Origin: Massilia antarctica
Lineage (GTDB): Bacteria > Pseudomonadota > Gammaproteobacteria > Burkholderiales > Burkholderiaceae_D
Assembly: GCF_015689335.1 (NCBI RefSeq)
Contig: NZ_CP065053.1
Span: 3,720,001 to 3,784,000, forward strand
Reading direction: 5' to 3'
Length of the DNA: 64,000 bases
This document shows positions 1-10,979 of the stretch, piece by piece (within the stretch, counting starts at the first letter, position 1; every line of letters starts with the position of its first letter). The position numbers and the translations under genes were made by a program. The notes beneath the pieces are model-generated. The model was not told where the DNA came from and did no database searches. It worked only from the letters and a program-made list of their open reading frames with translations.

Positions 1-7
1 AGCGGCA

Positions 8-2145
8 ATGGACACGGTGGCAGGGATCGATGCGGTACTGTTTTCACGCATCCAGTTCGGGTTCACGATCGCGTTTCATATCGTTTTCCCAGCCTTTACG
101 ATCGGGTTGTCGGCCTTTATCGCCACGCTCGAAGTGCTGTGGCTGCGTACCAGGCAAGCGCATTACCACACCCTGGCGCGCTTCTGGACCAAGATTTTCG
201 CGGTATCGTTTGCCACGGGCGTGGTATCGGACATCGTCATGGAATACCAGCTGGGCACCAACTGGAGCCGCTTCGCCCAGATCATCGGCAATACCCTGGG
301 GCCCTTGTTCAGCTATGAAGTGCTGACCGCCTTCTTCCTCGAAGCGAGCTTTCTCGGGATTATGCTGTTCGGCTGGAACCGCTTTCCTCCGTGGTTGCAC
401 ACGCTCGCCTGTATCGCGGTCGCGTTCGGCACGGCGCTGTCCGGGTTCTGGATCCTGTCGGCCAACAGCTGGATGCACACGCCGGCCGGATTTGCCATGG
501 AGCAGGGCGTCACGTATCCCGTCAGCTGGTCCGACATCATCTTCAATCCCAGTTTCCCGTACCGTTTCACGCACATGATGATCGCCGCCTACCTGACCAC
601 CTCGCTGGTGGTCTGCGCGACGGGCGCGCGCTACGCGCTGGCCGGACGTTTTGCGCCGGAAGCGCGCACCATGCTGCACATGGGCCTGGGCATGCTGGCG
701 GTACTCGCGCCGCTGCAGGTGGCGGTGGGCGAGCTGCACGGCCTGAACACCTTGCAATGCCAGCCGGTCAAGATCGCGGCAATCGAGGCGCACTGGGATG
801 GTTCGCGGCCGGCCCGCCGGTGCTGTTCGCCTGGCCCGACCGCGCCGCCGGCCGCAACCGCGCCGAAGTCGCCATACCGAAGCTGGGCAGCCTGATCGTC
901 ACACACGACTGGAATGGGCGTTTTCGCGGGCTGCTCGATTTTCCCGCCGACCAGCGCCCGCCGGTGGCGCCGGTGTTTTTCATGTTCCGGCTGATGGTCG
1001 GGCTGGGCTTGCTGATGATCGCCATCGGCTGGGTCGGGGCCTGGCTGTGGTGGCGCCAGTGCTTGCCAAGCACGCGCTGGTTCCTGCGGCCGCTGGCGCA
1101 TGCCTGGCCGCTCGGCTTCGTCGCCATCCTGGCCGGCTGGACGGTCACCGAAACCGGGCGCCAGCCGTGGATCGTGTACGGCGTGTTGCGGACCGCGCAG
1201 GCGGTGTCGCCCGTCACGGCGGCCCAGGTCGTCACATCCCTGGCGCTGTTCGTGCTCGTGTATGTGCTCGTGTTTTCGATTGGCGTGTGGTACATCAGCC
1301 GGATGATCGGCAGCGGGCCGCAGGCCGCGCTGCCCGCGCCGGACATCCTGCCCAACCGTCCGCTGGCGGGCGGCCGGAGCGCGCCGCCGGCGCAGCCGCC
1401 AGTATTGCTGCTGGCACTGATTTTCCGCGGTGTGGCCTTCGAGTTCCGCTGGGTGGCCGGCAAGCACCAGCGCATCCGGGATGGCGCTTTTGCCGCCGGC
1501 TCGACCCTGGCCGCGTTCGCGCAGGGCGTGATCCTGGGCGGCTTGCTGCAAGAGATCCGGGTGCGCGACGGCCAGTTCGCAGGCGCTCCCTTCGACTGGC
1601 TGACCCCGTTCGCGCTCATGTGCGGGCTGGGGCTGGTCAACGGCTACGCGCTGCTGGGCGCGAGCTGGCTGCAGATGAAGACCGAGGGCGAGGTCGAAGG
1701 CAAGGTGCGCAGGATGGCGCCCGCCTTGCTGGCCGGATTGCTGGGGTTCATCGCGCTGGTCAGCGTCTGGACGCCGCTGCAGATTCCCCGCATCGCCCAG
1801 CGCTGGTTCAGCATGCCGAACATGGCTTACCTCGCCCTGGTGCCGGTGGCTACCGCGCTCAGCGCGTGGCTGTGCTGGCGCGGCATCCGCGGCGGACGTG
1901 GCGTGCAGGCGTTTGCGGCTGCGGTCGGCTTGTTCCTGCTGGCGGTGGCGGGGCTGGTGCTGTCGAACATGCCGTATGTGGTGCCGCCGGCGCTCACGGT
2001 CTGGCAGGCGGCGTCCCATCCCGGGTCGTAGCTGTTCTACCTGATTGGCGCGGCCATCCTGCTGCCGGTGATACTCGCTTATACGGTGCTGGTGTTCTGG
2101 CTTTTCAGGGGCAGGATCAGGGCGGGGGAGGGCTATCACGCGTGA
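8..2145 (+). pseudogene. cydAB: cydAB (cyanide-insensitive/bd-type quinol oxidase) remnant
   Basis: This was a two-subunit cytochrome bd-type quinol oxidase of the inner membrane, now broken. From 8 the frame reads as CydA/CioA subunit I, with a heme-ligand-like His24 in AFHIVFP and the conserved EAHWDGS stretch. Near 808-822 the reading frame shifts, apparently by one lost base. Subunit I resumes as PVLFAWPD and continues through LGSLIVTHDWNG and GRQPWIVYG. Around 1380-1410 the sequence passes in frame from the CydA C-terminus straight into the middle of CydB (LALIFRGVAFEFRW), so roughly the first 70 CydB residues are missing. A TAG at 2029-2031 then interrupts CydB. The frame continues beyond it with a normal CydB tail (LFYLIGAAILLPVI) to the TGA at 2143-2145. 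TAG is one change from CAG. Family assignment is confident; non-function follows from three independent lesions. Confidence 0.85.
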
Positions 2146-2280
2146 GCGGCGGGATTCGCACAGGGCGCCGGCGCGTGCATTCTTGACGGAAATGTGCGAC
2201 AACTTTCAGGCCGAGCTTGTAGGCTGCGGCTTTCGGGCGGCCGGCCATGCGCCGTCCACCGCACTTGAAGGAGACTCTCT

Positions 2281-3432
2281 TTGAATATCCAGGCCATCAC
2301 CTCCCCGCTAGCGGGAATTGCCCCCGCCAACTGGCTGCTCGCCACCGCCGTGGCGGTCGGCAGCTATGTCATCCTGCACGGCGCCGTCGTGCTGTTTCGG
2401 CGCCACCTCGCCAAGCTGAGCGAGCAGGGACGGGCCGACCGCCCGGCCGCCGAATTGCTCAAGGCCACCCTGGCGCGCACCAGCAAGCTGGCGCTGGTGG
2501 TCACCGCGCTGCTGTTGGGGCTGACGGTGCTCGACCTCGGCGCGCCGTGGGACGACCGGGTGCGCCATCTGTGGTTCATCGCCCTCGGCGCCCAGCTGGC
2601 GCTGTATCTGGACCGCGCGCTCAGCGTCGGCGCGCAGCGCTACTTCCGCAGCCGCGCCAGCGCGCCGGAGGCGCCCGCCACCGTCGCCAACACCCTCATG
2701 GTGTGGGTACTGAAAACCGTGCTGTGGGTGGTGTTTTTGCTGGCCGTGCTGTCCAATCTGGGCATCGATGTGTCGACCCTGGTGGCCAGTCTGGGCATCG
2801 GCGGCATCGCCGTTGCGCTGGCGGTGCAAAACATTCTCGGCGACTTGTTCGCCTCGCTATCGATCGCCGTCGACAAGCCGTTTGAAGTGGGCGATTCGAT
2901 CAGCGTCGCCGGGTTCTCGGGCAATGTCGAACACGTGGGCCTGAAGACGACCCGCATCCGCTCCGACAGCGGCGAGCAGATCGTCATCGCCAACGCCGAG
3001 CTGCTGAAAAATACGCTGCGTAACTTCAAGCGCATGTCGACCCGGCGCGTGCAGTTTTCGCTGCGCGCCAATCCGTCGACCACCACCGCGCAGGCGGCCC
3101 AGGTGCCGGCGGCGCTGCGCGCCATCATCGAAGCGCAGGAGGGCGTGCGCTACGACCGCGTGCACCTGAAAAGCGTGACCCAGGAAGCGCTCGAATTCGA
3201 TGTCGTGTTCCATGTGCTCGATCCTTCCTACGGGCGCTACATGGATGTCCAGCAAACCATCCTGCTGGCCGCGATGGAAGCGTTCGAGCAACTGGGCGTG
3301 TCGACGGTGGGCGCCTCGCGCCATGTGCTGATCGAGCGTGTCGCGCGGGCCGCCAGTGCCGCGCCGGCGGCGCCCGTCAAGCCGGGGGCGGCGCTGCACA
3401 ATATTGTGTCGACGCGCAAGCAGCCGGCCTGA
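2281..3432 (+). CDS. MscS-family mechanosensitive ion channel
   Basis: An inner-membrane small-conductance mechanosensitive channel of 383 residues, which would release solutes on hypo-osmotic shock. Several hydrophobic segments fill the first 200 residues. The pore-lining helix and the start of the beta domain are recognisable at about 160-205 (TLVASLGIGGIAVALAVQN, then DLFASLSIAVDKPFEVGD). The soluble MscS domain follows, with GNVEHVGLKTTRIRS and NAELLKNTLRNF. The start is TTG at 2281, chosen because AAGGAG at 2268-2273 lies seven bases upstream and no ATG is as well placed. The gene stands alone between the broken cydAB and the CHAD gene. MscS paralogues are numerous, so no specific member is named. 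Confidence 0.9.
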   Translation: MNIQAITSPLAGIAPANWLLATAVAVGSYVILHGAVVLFRRHLAKLSEQGRADRPAAELLKATLARTSKLALVVTALLLGLTVLDLGAPWDDRVRHLWFIALGAQLALYLDRALSVGAQRYFRSRASAPEAPATVANTLMVWVLKTVLWVVFLLAVLSNLGIDVSTLVASLGIGGIAVALAVQNILGDLFASLSIAVDKPFEVGDSISVAGFSGNVEHVGLKTTRIRSDSGEQIVIANAELLKNTLRNFKRMSTRRVQFSLRANPSTTTAQAAQVPAALRAIIEAQEGVRYDRVHLKSVTQEALEFDVVFHVLDPSYGRYMDVQQTILLAAMEAFEQLGVSTVGASRHVLIERVARAASAAPAAPVKPGAALHNIVSTRKQPA

Positions 3433-3510
3433 ATCGGCGTTTTGCAGCGGTAACGAAATGGCATGCGCCGGTGTTTCCGCGCACAATGTCGTCCAGGAGG
3501 AATGCGCACT

Positions 3511-4446
3511 ATGGATACCGCAGTCAGATTTCCCACCACGCCCAAGGCAATCCGCGCGCGCCCGCTCACGCTGTGCGCCCGCATGAACGTCGAGAAAGCC
3601 TTCCAGGCGATCATGCGCAATTGCCTCGACCAGATCGAGGCCAACGAACACGGCGTGGTCAAGTACCACGACGTCGAAAGCCTGCACCAGATGCGGGTCG
3701 GCCTGCGCCGCCTGCGTTCGGCCCTGGGCATGTTCGACGAGGTGCTCAGCCTGCCCGTGGCGCTGCGCCAGGAGCTCGACTGGCTGGTTTCCCAGCTGGG
3801 ACCGGCGCGCGACTGGGATGTGCTGGCCGGGTCGACCTTGGCGCGCATCGCCGGCACGGTCGATGCGGACACCCAGCTGGTGCGCGTGCAGCACGCCGCC
3901 GCCGACCAGGCCGTGGCCCTGCATGCGGTGGCCGGCGCGGCCGTCGTATCGGAGCGCTACCAGAACCTGATCGGCAGCCTGGAGCGCTGGCACGACGAAC
4001 GCGGCTGGCGTGCGATGCAGCTGCCGGCCGACAGGGTGCGGCTCAAGCTGCGCATTGGCGACTTCGCCAAGGGCATCCTGGAAAAGGACCAGCAGCGCCT
4101 TCTCAAGCGGGGCCGCAAGCTGAAAGGCGCCGATCCCGCGGCGCGCCACCGGGTCCGCATCGCCGCCAAGAAAACGCGCTACGCCGCCGAATTTTTCGCC
4201 TCCCTGTATCCGCAAAAAACCGTGCGGCCCTACGTCAGGGCGCTGGGCCGTTTGCAGGATGAACTCGGCTTGATGAACGACGCCAGCGTGGCGGACCGTC
4301 TGCTCAGGGAGTTGAGCGAGAGTAATGACGAAATAAAGGTTGGCGCCGGCTTCCTGCGCGGCTACCTGGCGTCGCATGTGCGCCAGGGCGGCTGCAAGTT
4401 GCGCAAGCTTTGGAAGCGCTTTGTAGCGCTGGGTGCGCCGGGATAG
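3511..4446 (+). CDS. CHAD domain-containing protein
   Basis: A 311-residue protein made almost entirely of a CHAD domain, an alpha-helical fold rich in conserved histidines and basic residues that binds polyphosphate. The signature LHQMRVGLRRLRSAL lies near residue 57 and a second basic helix (HRVRIAAKKTRYAAEFF) near 215. Many CHAD proteins are fused to a CYTH triphosphatase domain; this one is not. The ATG at 3511 is preceded by AGGAGG at 3495-3500 with ten bases spacing. The ATG at 3502 is too close to that site and upstream starts lack one. There is no signal peptide, so the protein is probably cytoplasmic or bound to polyphosphate granules. The precise role is unknown. Confidence 0.85.
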   Translation: MDTAVRFPTTPKAIRARPLTLCARMNVEKAFQAIMRNCLDQIEANEHGVVKYHDVESLHQMRVGLRRLRSALGMFDEVLSLPVALRQELDWLVSQLGPARDWDVLAGSTLARIAGTVDADTQLVRVQHAAADQAVALHAVAGAAVVSERYQNLIGSLERWHDERGWRAMQLPADRVRLKLRIGDFAKGILEKDQQRLLKRGRKLKGADPAARHRVRIAAKKTRYAAEFFASLYPQKTVRPYVRALGRLQDELGLMNDASVADRLLRELSESNDEIKVGAGFLRGYLASHVRQGGCKLRKLWKRFVALGAPG

Positions 4447-4646
4447 GGGGAAGTTGCGAACGCCGTCAAGGGCACCGTCCGCAAAGCCCCGGTGGTACGG
4501 CGGCTGGGCGAGGAGCCGCGCTTCGGATACAATGCGATGATTGCAATGTTGCAATTGTAAATGGTCAAGGGCAAGTATGCCGCGACCGCGATCCACCGCC
4601 CCTTCGATGGCGCCTCCCGGCGCGTCGACGCTTTCCGAAAGTGCGT

Positions 4647-4928
4647 ATGCGTCCCTTCCTGTCCCTTGCCCTCGCTGCCTTGCTGGCCGGCTGCTCTTCG
4701 TCCGGCCCGGTTCAAACCGGCAAGGATACGTATATGATCGCCAAAACCAGCGGCGGCGGCATGTTTGTCTCCGGCGCCACGGTCAAGGCAGACCTGATCC
4801 AGGAGGGCGTGGCCTTCTGCGCCAAAAACGGCAAGACGCTCGAACTGATCAGCGGAGTAGGGAAAAACGCCATTCCATTCGCGCGCACCTCGTCCGCCGA
4901 GATCAGCTTCAAATGCGTCGGCGACTAA
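4647..4928 (+). CDS. Small putative lipoprotein
   Basis: A 93-residue protein with a short N-terminal hydrophobic segment ending in the lipobox L13-A-G-C16, so it is probably lipid-anchored in the envelope. The mature part contains two further cysteines and the pattern GGGMFVSGATVKADLIQEG. I do not recognise a named family. The ATG at 4647 was chosen because it places the lipobox at a normal distance; the frame is open further upstream but that would bury the signal peptide. No strong ribosome binding site is visible. The gene is separate from the CHAD gene upstream and the tRNA downstream. Confidence 0.7.
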   Translation: MRPFLSLALAALLAGCSSSGPVQTGKDTYMIAKTSGGGMFVSGATVKADLIQEGVAFCAKNGKTLELISGVGKNAIPFARTSSAEISFKCVGD

Positions 4929-5140
4929 ACAGCCGTTCAGCACACGTTGGTTCCTCGGCCCGCAAGGACGCGCCGCGTATCGGGTCGTCGCGAGGAGGAT
5001 TGGTGTGGTTCGTCAGCGCAGCGGTGGCGGAAGCATTGCCTCATTGGCCGCAAGCGTGCTGCGGATGGCGTAGCGCGACGGCGCGCGGGCATGCCGGGTA
5101 CGCCCATTGCGCGCGCGATGTGCAATCGCCGCCGACAGAT

Positions 5141-5215
5141 TGGTCCCTCCGACAAGAATCGAACTTGTATCCCACGCTTAGGAGGCATGTGCACTATCCA
5201 TTGTGCTACGGAGAG
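5141..5215 (-). tRNA. tRNA-Arg (anticodon CCT)
   Basis: A complete 75-nt tRNA can be folded on the minus strand. The acceptor arm pairs CTCTCCG with CGGAGGG (one G-T pair), the D stem GCAC with GTGC, the anticodon stem CATGC with GCGTG, and the T stem ACAAG with CTTGT around loop TTCGATT. The anticodon loop is CTCCTAA, giving anticodon CCT, which reads AGG arginine codons. The discriminator base is A and CCA is encoded. AGG is expected to be rare in such GC-rich DNA, so this is a minor isoacceptor. Confidence 0.93.
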
Positions 5216-5276
5216 GACGCTGTGATTCGGCGTTCGGCGCCCGCCTTGGCTGGCCCGGTGTCGCGAATCGACCGCA

Positions 5277-5282
5277 ATTATA
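5277..5282 (-). promoter_or_regulatory. Probable -10 box of the tRNA-Arg promoter
   Basis: A perfect TATAAT on the minus strand lies about 60 bases before the 5' end of tRNA-Arg(CCT). The -35 region at the right distance is poor (CATTTA with 16 bases spacing), so only the -10 element is marked. Confidence 0.45.
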
Positions 5283-5396
5283 GCCGAGGATGGCGCCCTA
5301 AATGGCGGCAAATTCGGTGTCACCTGTCCCAAGTCGGTACAATGCGTGCTTCATTCATTCATCTGGCCGGTTTTCCGGCCTGCGCACTTACCCTCT

Positions 5397-7304
<1,908 letters not shown>

Positions 7305-7356
7305 TCCCCATAGACGAATAAACAGGAGCAGGCGTGTGCCTGGCAGATGAAGAACC

Positions 7357-8076
7357 ATGTCCGAACGCAATGAACAACCCGACCTGACGGCGCCTGCCGC
7401 TGCCAACGTTCCGATGTTCAGTCGCTCGGCCTGGGCCCGCATCCTGCCGTTCCTGGTCTATATTTTCTTCATCATCGCGGTCGATGTCCTGACGCGCCTG
7501 GGTGTCGACGCCCAGGCCTTGCGCTGGATGTATGCCCTCAAGATCGGCGCCGTCCTCGCCACTCTGGCCTGGTTCCGGCGCGATTACACCGAGCTGCATG
7601 GCTGGCGCCTGGGCGCGCCGGCCGCCGCTGTCGCCGTCATCGTTGGTGTGGCGGTGCTGGTGCTGTGGGTCAGCCTGAACGCGGACTGGATGGTGATCGG
7701 CGCGCCCGACGGCTTCAATCCCAGCACCGGCGGGCGCATTGACTGGCTGATGGTGGCCGTGCGCATCGCCGGCGCCGCCCTGGTCGTGCCCGTCATGGAA
7801 GAATTGTTCTGGCGCTCGTTTTTGATGCGCTGGATCGATTCGGACCATTTCGAGTCGCTTGATCCAGCGCAAATAAGCCTCAAAAGTTTTGTGATCGGGG
7901 TGGTCCTGTTTGGATTTGAGCATAACCTGTGGCTGGCCGGGATCGTCGCCGGCGCCGCCTATTCCTTGTTGTACATGAAACAACGCAGCCTGTGGTCATC
8001 CATCCTCGCGCACGCCGTCACCAACGGCCTCCTCGGGCTGTGGATTGTGCGAACAGGAAATTGGACATACTGGTAA
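7357..8076 (+). CDS. CPBP-family intramembrane protease, exosortase-associated type
   Basis: A 239-residue polytopic membrane protein of the CPBP (CAAX protease/bacteriocin-processing, Abi) family. Catalytic motifs are visible: the double glutamate with downstream arginine in MEELFWRSFLMRW at about 147, a histidine in GFEHNLWLAG near 187, and a histidine/asparagine pair in LAHAVTNGLLG near 220. A CAAX-protease-related subfamily is known next to exosortase/EPS loci, and this gene sits 40 bases before epsL. Its substrate is unknown. Processing of PEP-CTERM proteins or their transport machinery is a reasonable inference, not shown by the sequence. ATG 7357 is the first suitable start. Confidence 0.82.
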   Translation: MSERNEQPDLTAPAAANVPMFSRSAWARILPFLVYIFFIIAVDVLTRLGVDAQALRWMYALKIGAVLATLAWFRRDYTELHGWRLGAPAAAVAVIVGVAVLVLWVSLNADWMVIGAPDGFNPSTGGRIDWLMVAVRIAGAALVVPVMEELFWRSFLMRWIDSDHFESLDPAQISLKSFVIGVVLFGFEHNLWLAGIVAGAAYSLLYMKQRSLWSSILAHAVTNGLLGLWIVRTGNWTYW

Positions 8077-8116
8077 TATCTCGCCAATTCGAAATGACTT
8101 GAACAAAGACTAACAA

Positions 8117-9349
8117 ATGCCTTCCTCCTTGCCATCACATCCACACCGCCCACGCCTGGCGCGGGGCGCCGCCGCGCTGGCGCTGGCCCTGGGCGCCAGC
8201 GCCGCGACGCCGGCCTGGGCCGGACCGTCCGATGCGCTGCACGTTTACGGCGGCCTCGGCTATTTCCATGACGACAACCTGTTTCGCCTCGACGATGCCG
8301 CTCCCGGTTACGACAACCAGCGCAGCGATTCGGCGCGCCAGAGCGTGGCCGGCGTCATTTTCGATAAAACCTACAGCCGCCAGCGCATCCAGCTGCAGGG
8401 CAAGCTGTCGAAAGTATCGTACTCGCACTTTGAGCAGCTCGATTACGATGGCAAGGATTTCCAGGGTACCTGGAATTGGCAGCTTGGCAACCATCTGGAA
8501 GGCAGCGTCGGCGCCACCTACGCCCAGAGCCTGGCGCCGTACACCGATTTCCAGAGCCGCGAACGCAATCTGCGCGTGCAGCGCCGCCAGTTCGTCGACG
8601 GCGCCTGGCGCATGCATCCGAGCTGGCGCGTGCGCGGCGCCACGTCGCGCGACAAGTATACGTATGAGCTGGCGTCGCAGCACTACAACGACCGCACCCA
8701 GGACACGGTCGAAACCGGCTTCGACTACCTGCCGCGCAGCGGCAGCAGCGTCGGCCTGGTGGCGCGCCGCCTGACCGGCAAGTACCTGAACCGGCGCATC
8801 ATCGGCGGCCAGGCGCGCAACGACGATTATGAGCAGGATGAAGTGAAGGCGCGCGTGGTCTGGCGCGCCACGCCCATCGTCACCGTGCAGGGCCTGGCCG
8901 GCTACGCCAGGCGCAAGAACGCCGAGGCGGGCCCGCACGATGTCGGCGGCTTCAACGGCAGGGTCACTGCCGATTACACGCCGCGCCAGAAGCTGCGCCT
9001 CAATACCGCGCTGTGGCGCGAGTTTGCCGCCATCGATAACTATTACTATACTTTCAGCCTGAACCGCGGCGCCAGTCTCGGCGCCAGCTGGGATGCCATG
9101 GCCAAGGTACGCTTCGACGCTTCCCTGAGCGTGGAGCAGCGCGCCTACGAAGGCCGCCTGCTGCCCAACTCGCCGGGCGACCTGAGCGACACATCGCGCA
9201 CCGCCACTTTCGGCGCCACCTGGGTTCCAGTTGAGACAGTGCAATTTTCTACCTCTTTCATCCACCAGGAGCGCAACGGCGCCCAATTCCTCGGTAATGG
9301 AAGTTTCAAGGCGAACACGGTTTCAGTGAACGCCAATGCGCAGTTCTAA
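8117..9349 (+). CDS. epsL: EpsL-like outer-membrane beta-barrel protein
   Basis: A 410-residue exported protein with a signal peptide (cleavage predicted after AWA, residue 35). The mature part is dominated by alternating, aromatic-rich segments typical of an outer-membrane beta barrel and ends in NANAQF, with the terminal phenylalanine expected for barrel insertion. Length and content match the EpsL family linked to exosortase-B polysaccharide loci (for example Methylobacillus eps). It probably forms the outer-membrane conduit for the exopolysaccharide. It starts the core eps series and ends eight bases before the start of the priming transferase gene, suggesting co-transcription. Confidence 0.82.
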   Translation: MPSSLPSHPHRPRLARGAAALALALGASAATPAWAGPSDALHVYGGLGYFHDDNLFRLDDAAPGYDNQRSDSARQSVAGVIFDKTYSRQRIQLQGKLSKVSYSHFEQLDYDGKDFQGTWNWQLGNHLEGSVGATYAQSLAPYTDFQSRERNLRVQRRQFVDGAWRMHPSWRVRGATSRDKYTYELASQHYNDRTQDTVETGFDYLPRSGSSVGLVARRLTGKYLNRRIIGGQARNDDYEQDEVKARVVWRATPIVTVQGLAGYARRKNAEAGPHDVGGFNGRVTADYTPRQKLRLNTALWREFAAIDNYYYTFSLNRGASLGASWDAMAKVRFDASLSVEQRAYEGRLLPNSPGDLSDTSRTATFGATWVPVETVQFSTSFIHQERNGAQFLGNGSFKANTVSVNANAQF

Positions 9350-9357
9350 AGGTGCCC

Positions 9358-10740
9358 ATGACGGTCAATGACATCCCCTTAATTTCGTTCTTCCAGCGCG
9401 TGCTCGATCCCCTGATCATCATGGGGACCCTGTACGTCTCGTCGATGTTCTTCCACGAGCCGTTTACCGGGTATTCGCTGGTCTTGATGATTCTCGCCTT
9501 CTTCGTCTCGTCCGCCGTCTACCAGCACGTCGATCCCTACCGCACCTGGCGCAGCGGGCGCATGCTCGCCTATATGCGCGACACCGTGTTCGGCTGGGTG
9601 CTGACCGTGTGCGTGCTGCTGTTCCTCGGTTCGGCCAGCGGACTGTCGTATTATTACGACAACAAGGTGGTACTGGCCTGGTTCATCGCCACCCCGGTCG
9701 TGATGCTGGTGAGCCACCTGGCGGTGCGCCGCGTCTCCGTCGGCCCCGGCAACAATACCGAAATGCGCTCGGTGGTGGTGATCGGCGCCAACGACGTCGG
9801 CATCAAGTTCGCCGGCATCTGCGAGCGCCACAAGAACCTGTTCATGCAGATGCACGGCTTTTTCGACGACCGTACCGCGGACCGCCATCCGGCCAACCTG
9901 CGCCATCCGATGCTGGGCAAGATGGCCGATATCGCCGCCTATGTGCGCGAACATAACATCAAGATGATCTTCATCAGCCAGCCGATCTCGGCCCAGCCGC
10001 GCATCCGCAAGCTGCTCGACGAGCTGCAGGACACCACCGCCTCGGTCTATTTCCTGCCCGATATCTATGTGTTCGACCTGATGCAGGCGCGCTTCGACAA
10101 TGTCGGCGGCATGCCCGTGATCGCCATCTGCGAAACCCCGTTCATGGGCTTGAACAGCATGGTCAAGCGCACCAGCGACATCGTGCTCGGCCTGATCATC
10201 CAGCTGATGCTGCTGCCGATCATGCTGGTCATCGCTTGCGCCGTGAAATTCACCTCGCCGGGGCCGGTGATCTTCCGCCAGCGCCGCTACGGCCTGTACG
10301 GGGAGGAAATCATCGTCTACAAGTTCCGCTCGATGACCGTGACCGAGAATGGCGACACCGTCGTGCAGGCGCGCAAGGGCGACCAGCGCATCACCCGGGT
10401 CGGCGCGTTTTTGCGCAAGAGTTCGCTGGACGAACTGCCCCAGTTCTTCAATGTGCTGCAGGGACGCATGAGCATCGTCGGCCCGCGTCCGCACGCGGTG
10501 GCGCACAACGAGCAATACCGCAAGCTGATCAAGGGCTACATGCTGCGCCACAAGGTCAAGCCCGGCATCACCGGCTGGGCCCAGGTCAACGGCATGCGCG
10601 GCGAAACCGAAACCCTGGACAAGATGGAAGCGCGCATCCAGTACGATCTCGACTACCTGCGCAGCTGGTCGCTCTGGCTCGACCTGTGGATTATCGTCAA
10701 GACGGTCAAGGTGGTGTTCAGCCGCGAGAATGCGCACTAA
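9358..10740 (+). CDS. epsB: Polyprenyl glycosylphosphotransferase (priming enzyme)
   Basis: A 460-residue membrane enzyme that transfers a sugar-1-phosphate to undecaprenyl phosphate to start the repeat unit. Four or five N-terminal membrane segments are followed by a nucleotide-binding-like middle (VVVIGANDVGIKFAGI), another membrane helix at about 270 (KRTSDIVLGLIIQ), and the catalytic bacterial sugar transferase domain. That domain shows FRQRRYGLYGEE, KFRSM, SLDELPQFFNV and SIVGPRP in order. The ATG at 9358 is preferred over GTG at 9352 because AAAGG at 9347-9351 is then properly spaced. The symbol follows the exosortase-B eps naming and is tentative; the sugar (glucose or galactose type) cannot be read from sequence. 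Confidence 0.9.
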   Translation: MTVNDIPLISFFQRVLDPLIIMGTLYVSSMFFHEPFTGYSLVLMILAFFVSSAVYQHVDPYRTWRSGRMLAYMRDTVFGWVLTVCVLLFLGSASGLSYYYDNKVVLAWFIATPVVMLVSHLAVRRVSVGPGNNTEMRSVVVIGANDVGIKFAGICERHKNLFMQMHGFFDDRTADRHPANLRHPMLGKMADIAAYVREHNIKMIFISQPISAQPRIRKLLDELQDTTASVYFLPDIYVFDLMQARFDNVGGMPVIAICETPFMGLNSMVKRTSDIVLGLIIQLMLLPIMLVIACAVKFTSPGPVIFRQRRYGLYGEEIIVYKFRSMTVTENGDTVVQARKGDQRITRVGAFLRKSSLDELPQFFNVLQGRMSIVGPRPHAVAHNEQYRKLIKGYMLRHKVKPGITGWAQVNGMRGETETLDKMEARIQYDLDYLRSWSLWLDLWIIVKTVKVVFSRENAH

Positions 10741-10750
10741 TACAACAAGA

Positions 10751-10773
10751 CGGATTAAGCCGGCCTTAATCCG
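10751..10773. other. Inverted repeat after epsB
   Basis: Nine-base arms CGGATTAAG and CTTAATCCG flank a five-base loop just after the epsB stop codon. No T run follows, so it is not a classical terminator. It could attenuate transcription or stabilise the 3' end between epsB and epsD. The rest of the 239-base gap holds GC-rich repeats (10831-10860) and an AT-rich stretch before epsD without a convincing promoter. Confidence 0.45.
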
Positions 10774-10979
10774 CTACCGCAGTGCAGCAAAAGTTGTTTC
10801 GTCGTCATCAACAACGCGCTAGAATGAAGGCCCCGCGGGCGCCTTTGCGTTGCCCGCCGGCCATGATGCGGGGCGGAATAGCAATACCATTTAAACGCAT
10901 CGATTTGCCGATGTGTGTAATAATCCCGGCAATCTCGTTGTGTATTAATCAAGCTTTATAAACAAAATTGAGGAATAAA

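Noticed and set aside
391..2031. A long uninterrupted frame that could be read as one intact 546-residue protein
   Set aside because: Its first 140 codons are out of frame with the conserved CydA sequence that starts at 8; only the later part is real subunit sequence.
10901..10965. Promoter before epsD (TATAAA/TATTAA boxes)
   Set aside because: No -35 hexamer at 16-18 bases could be found; the AT-rich stretch alone is not enough.
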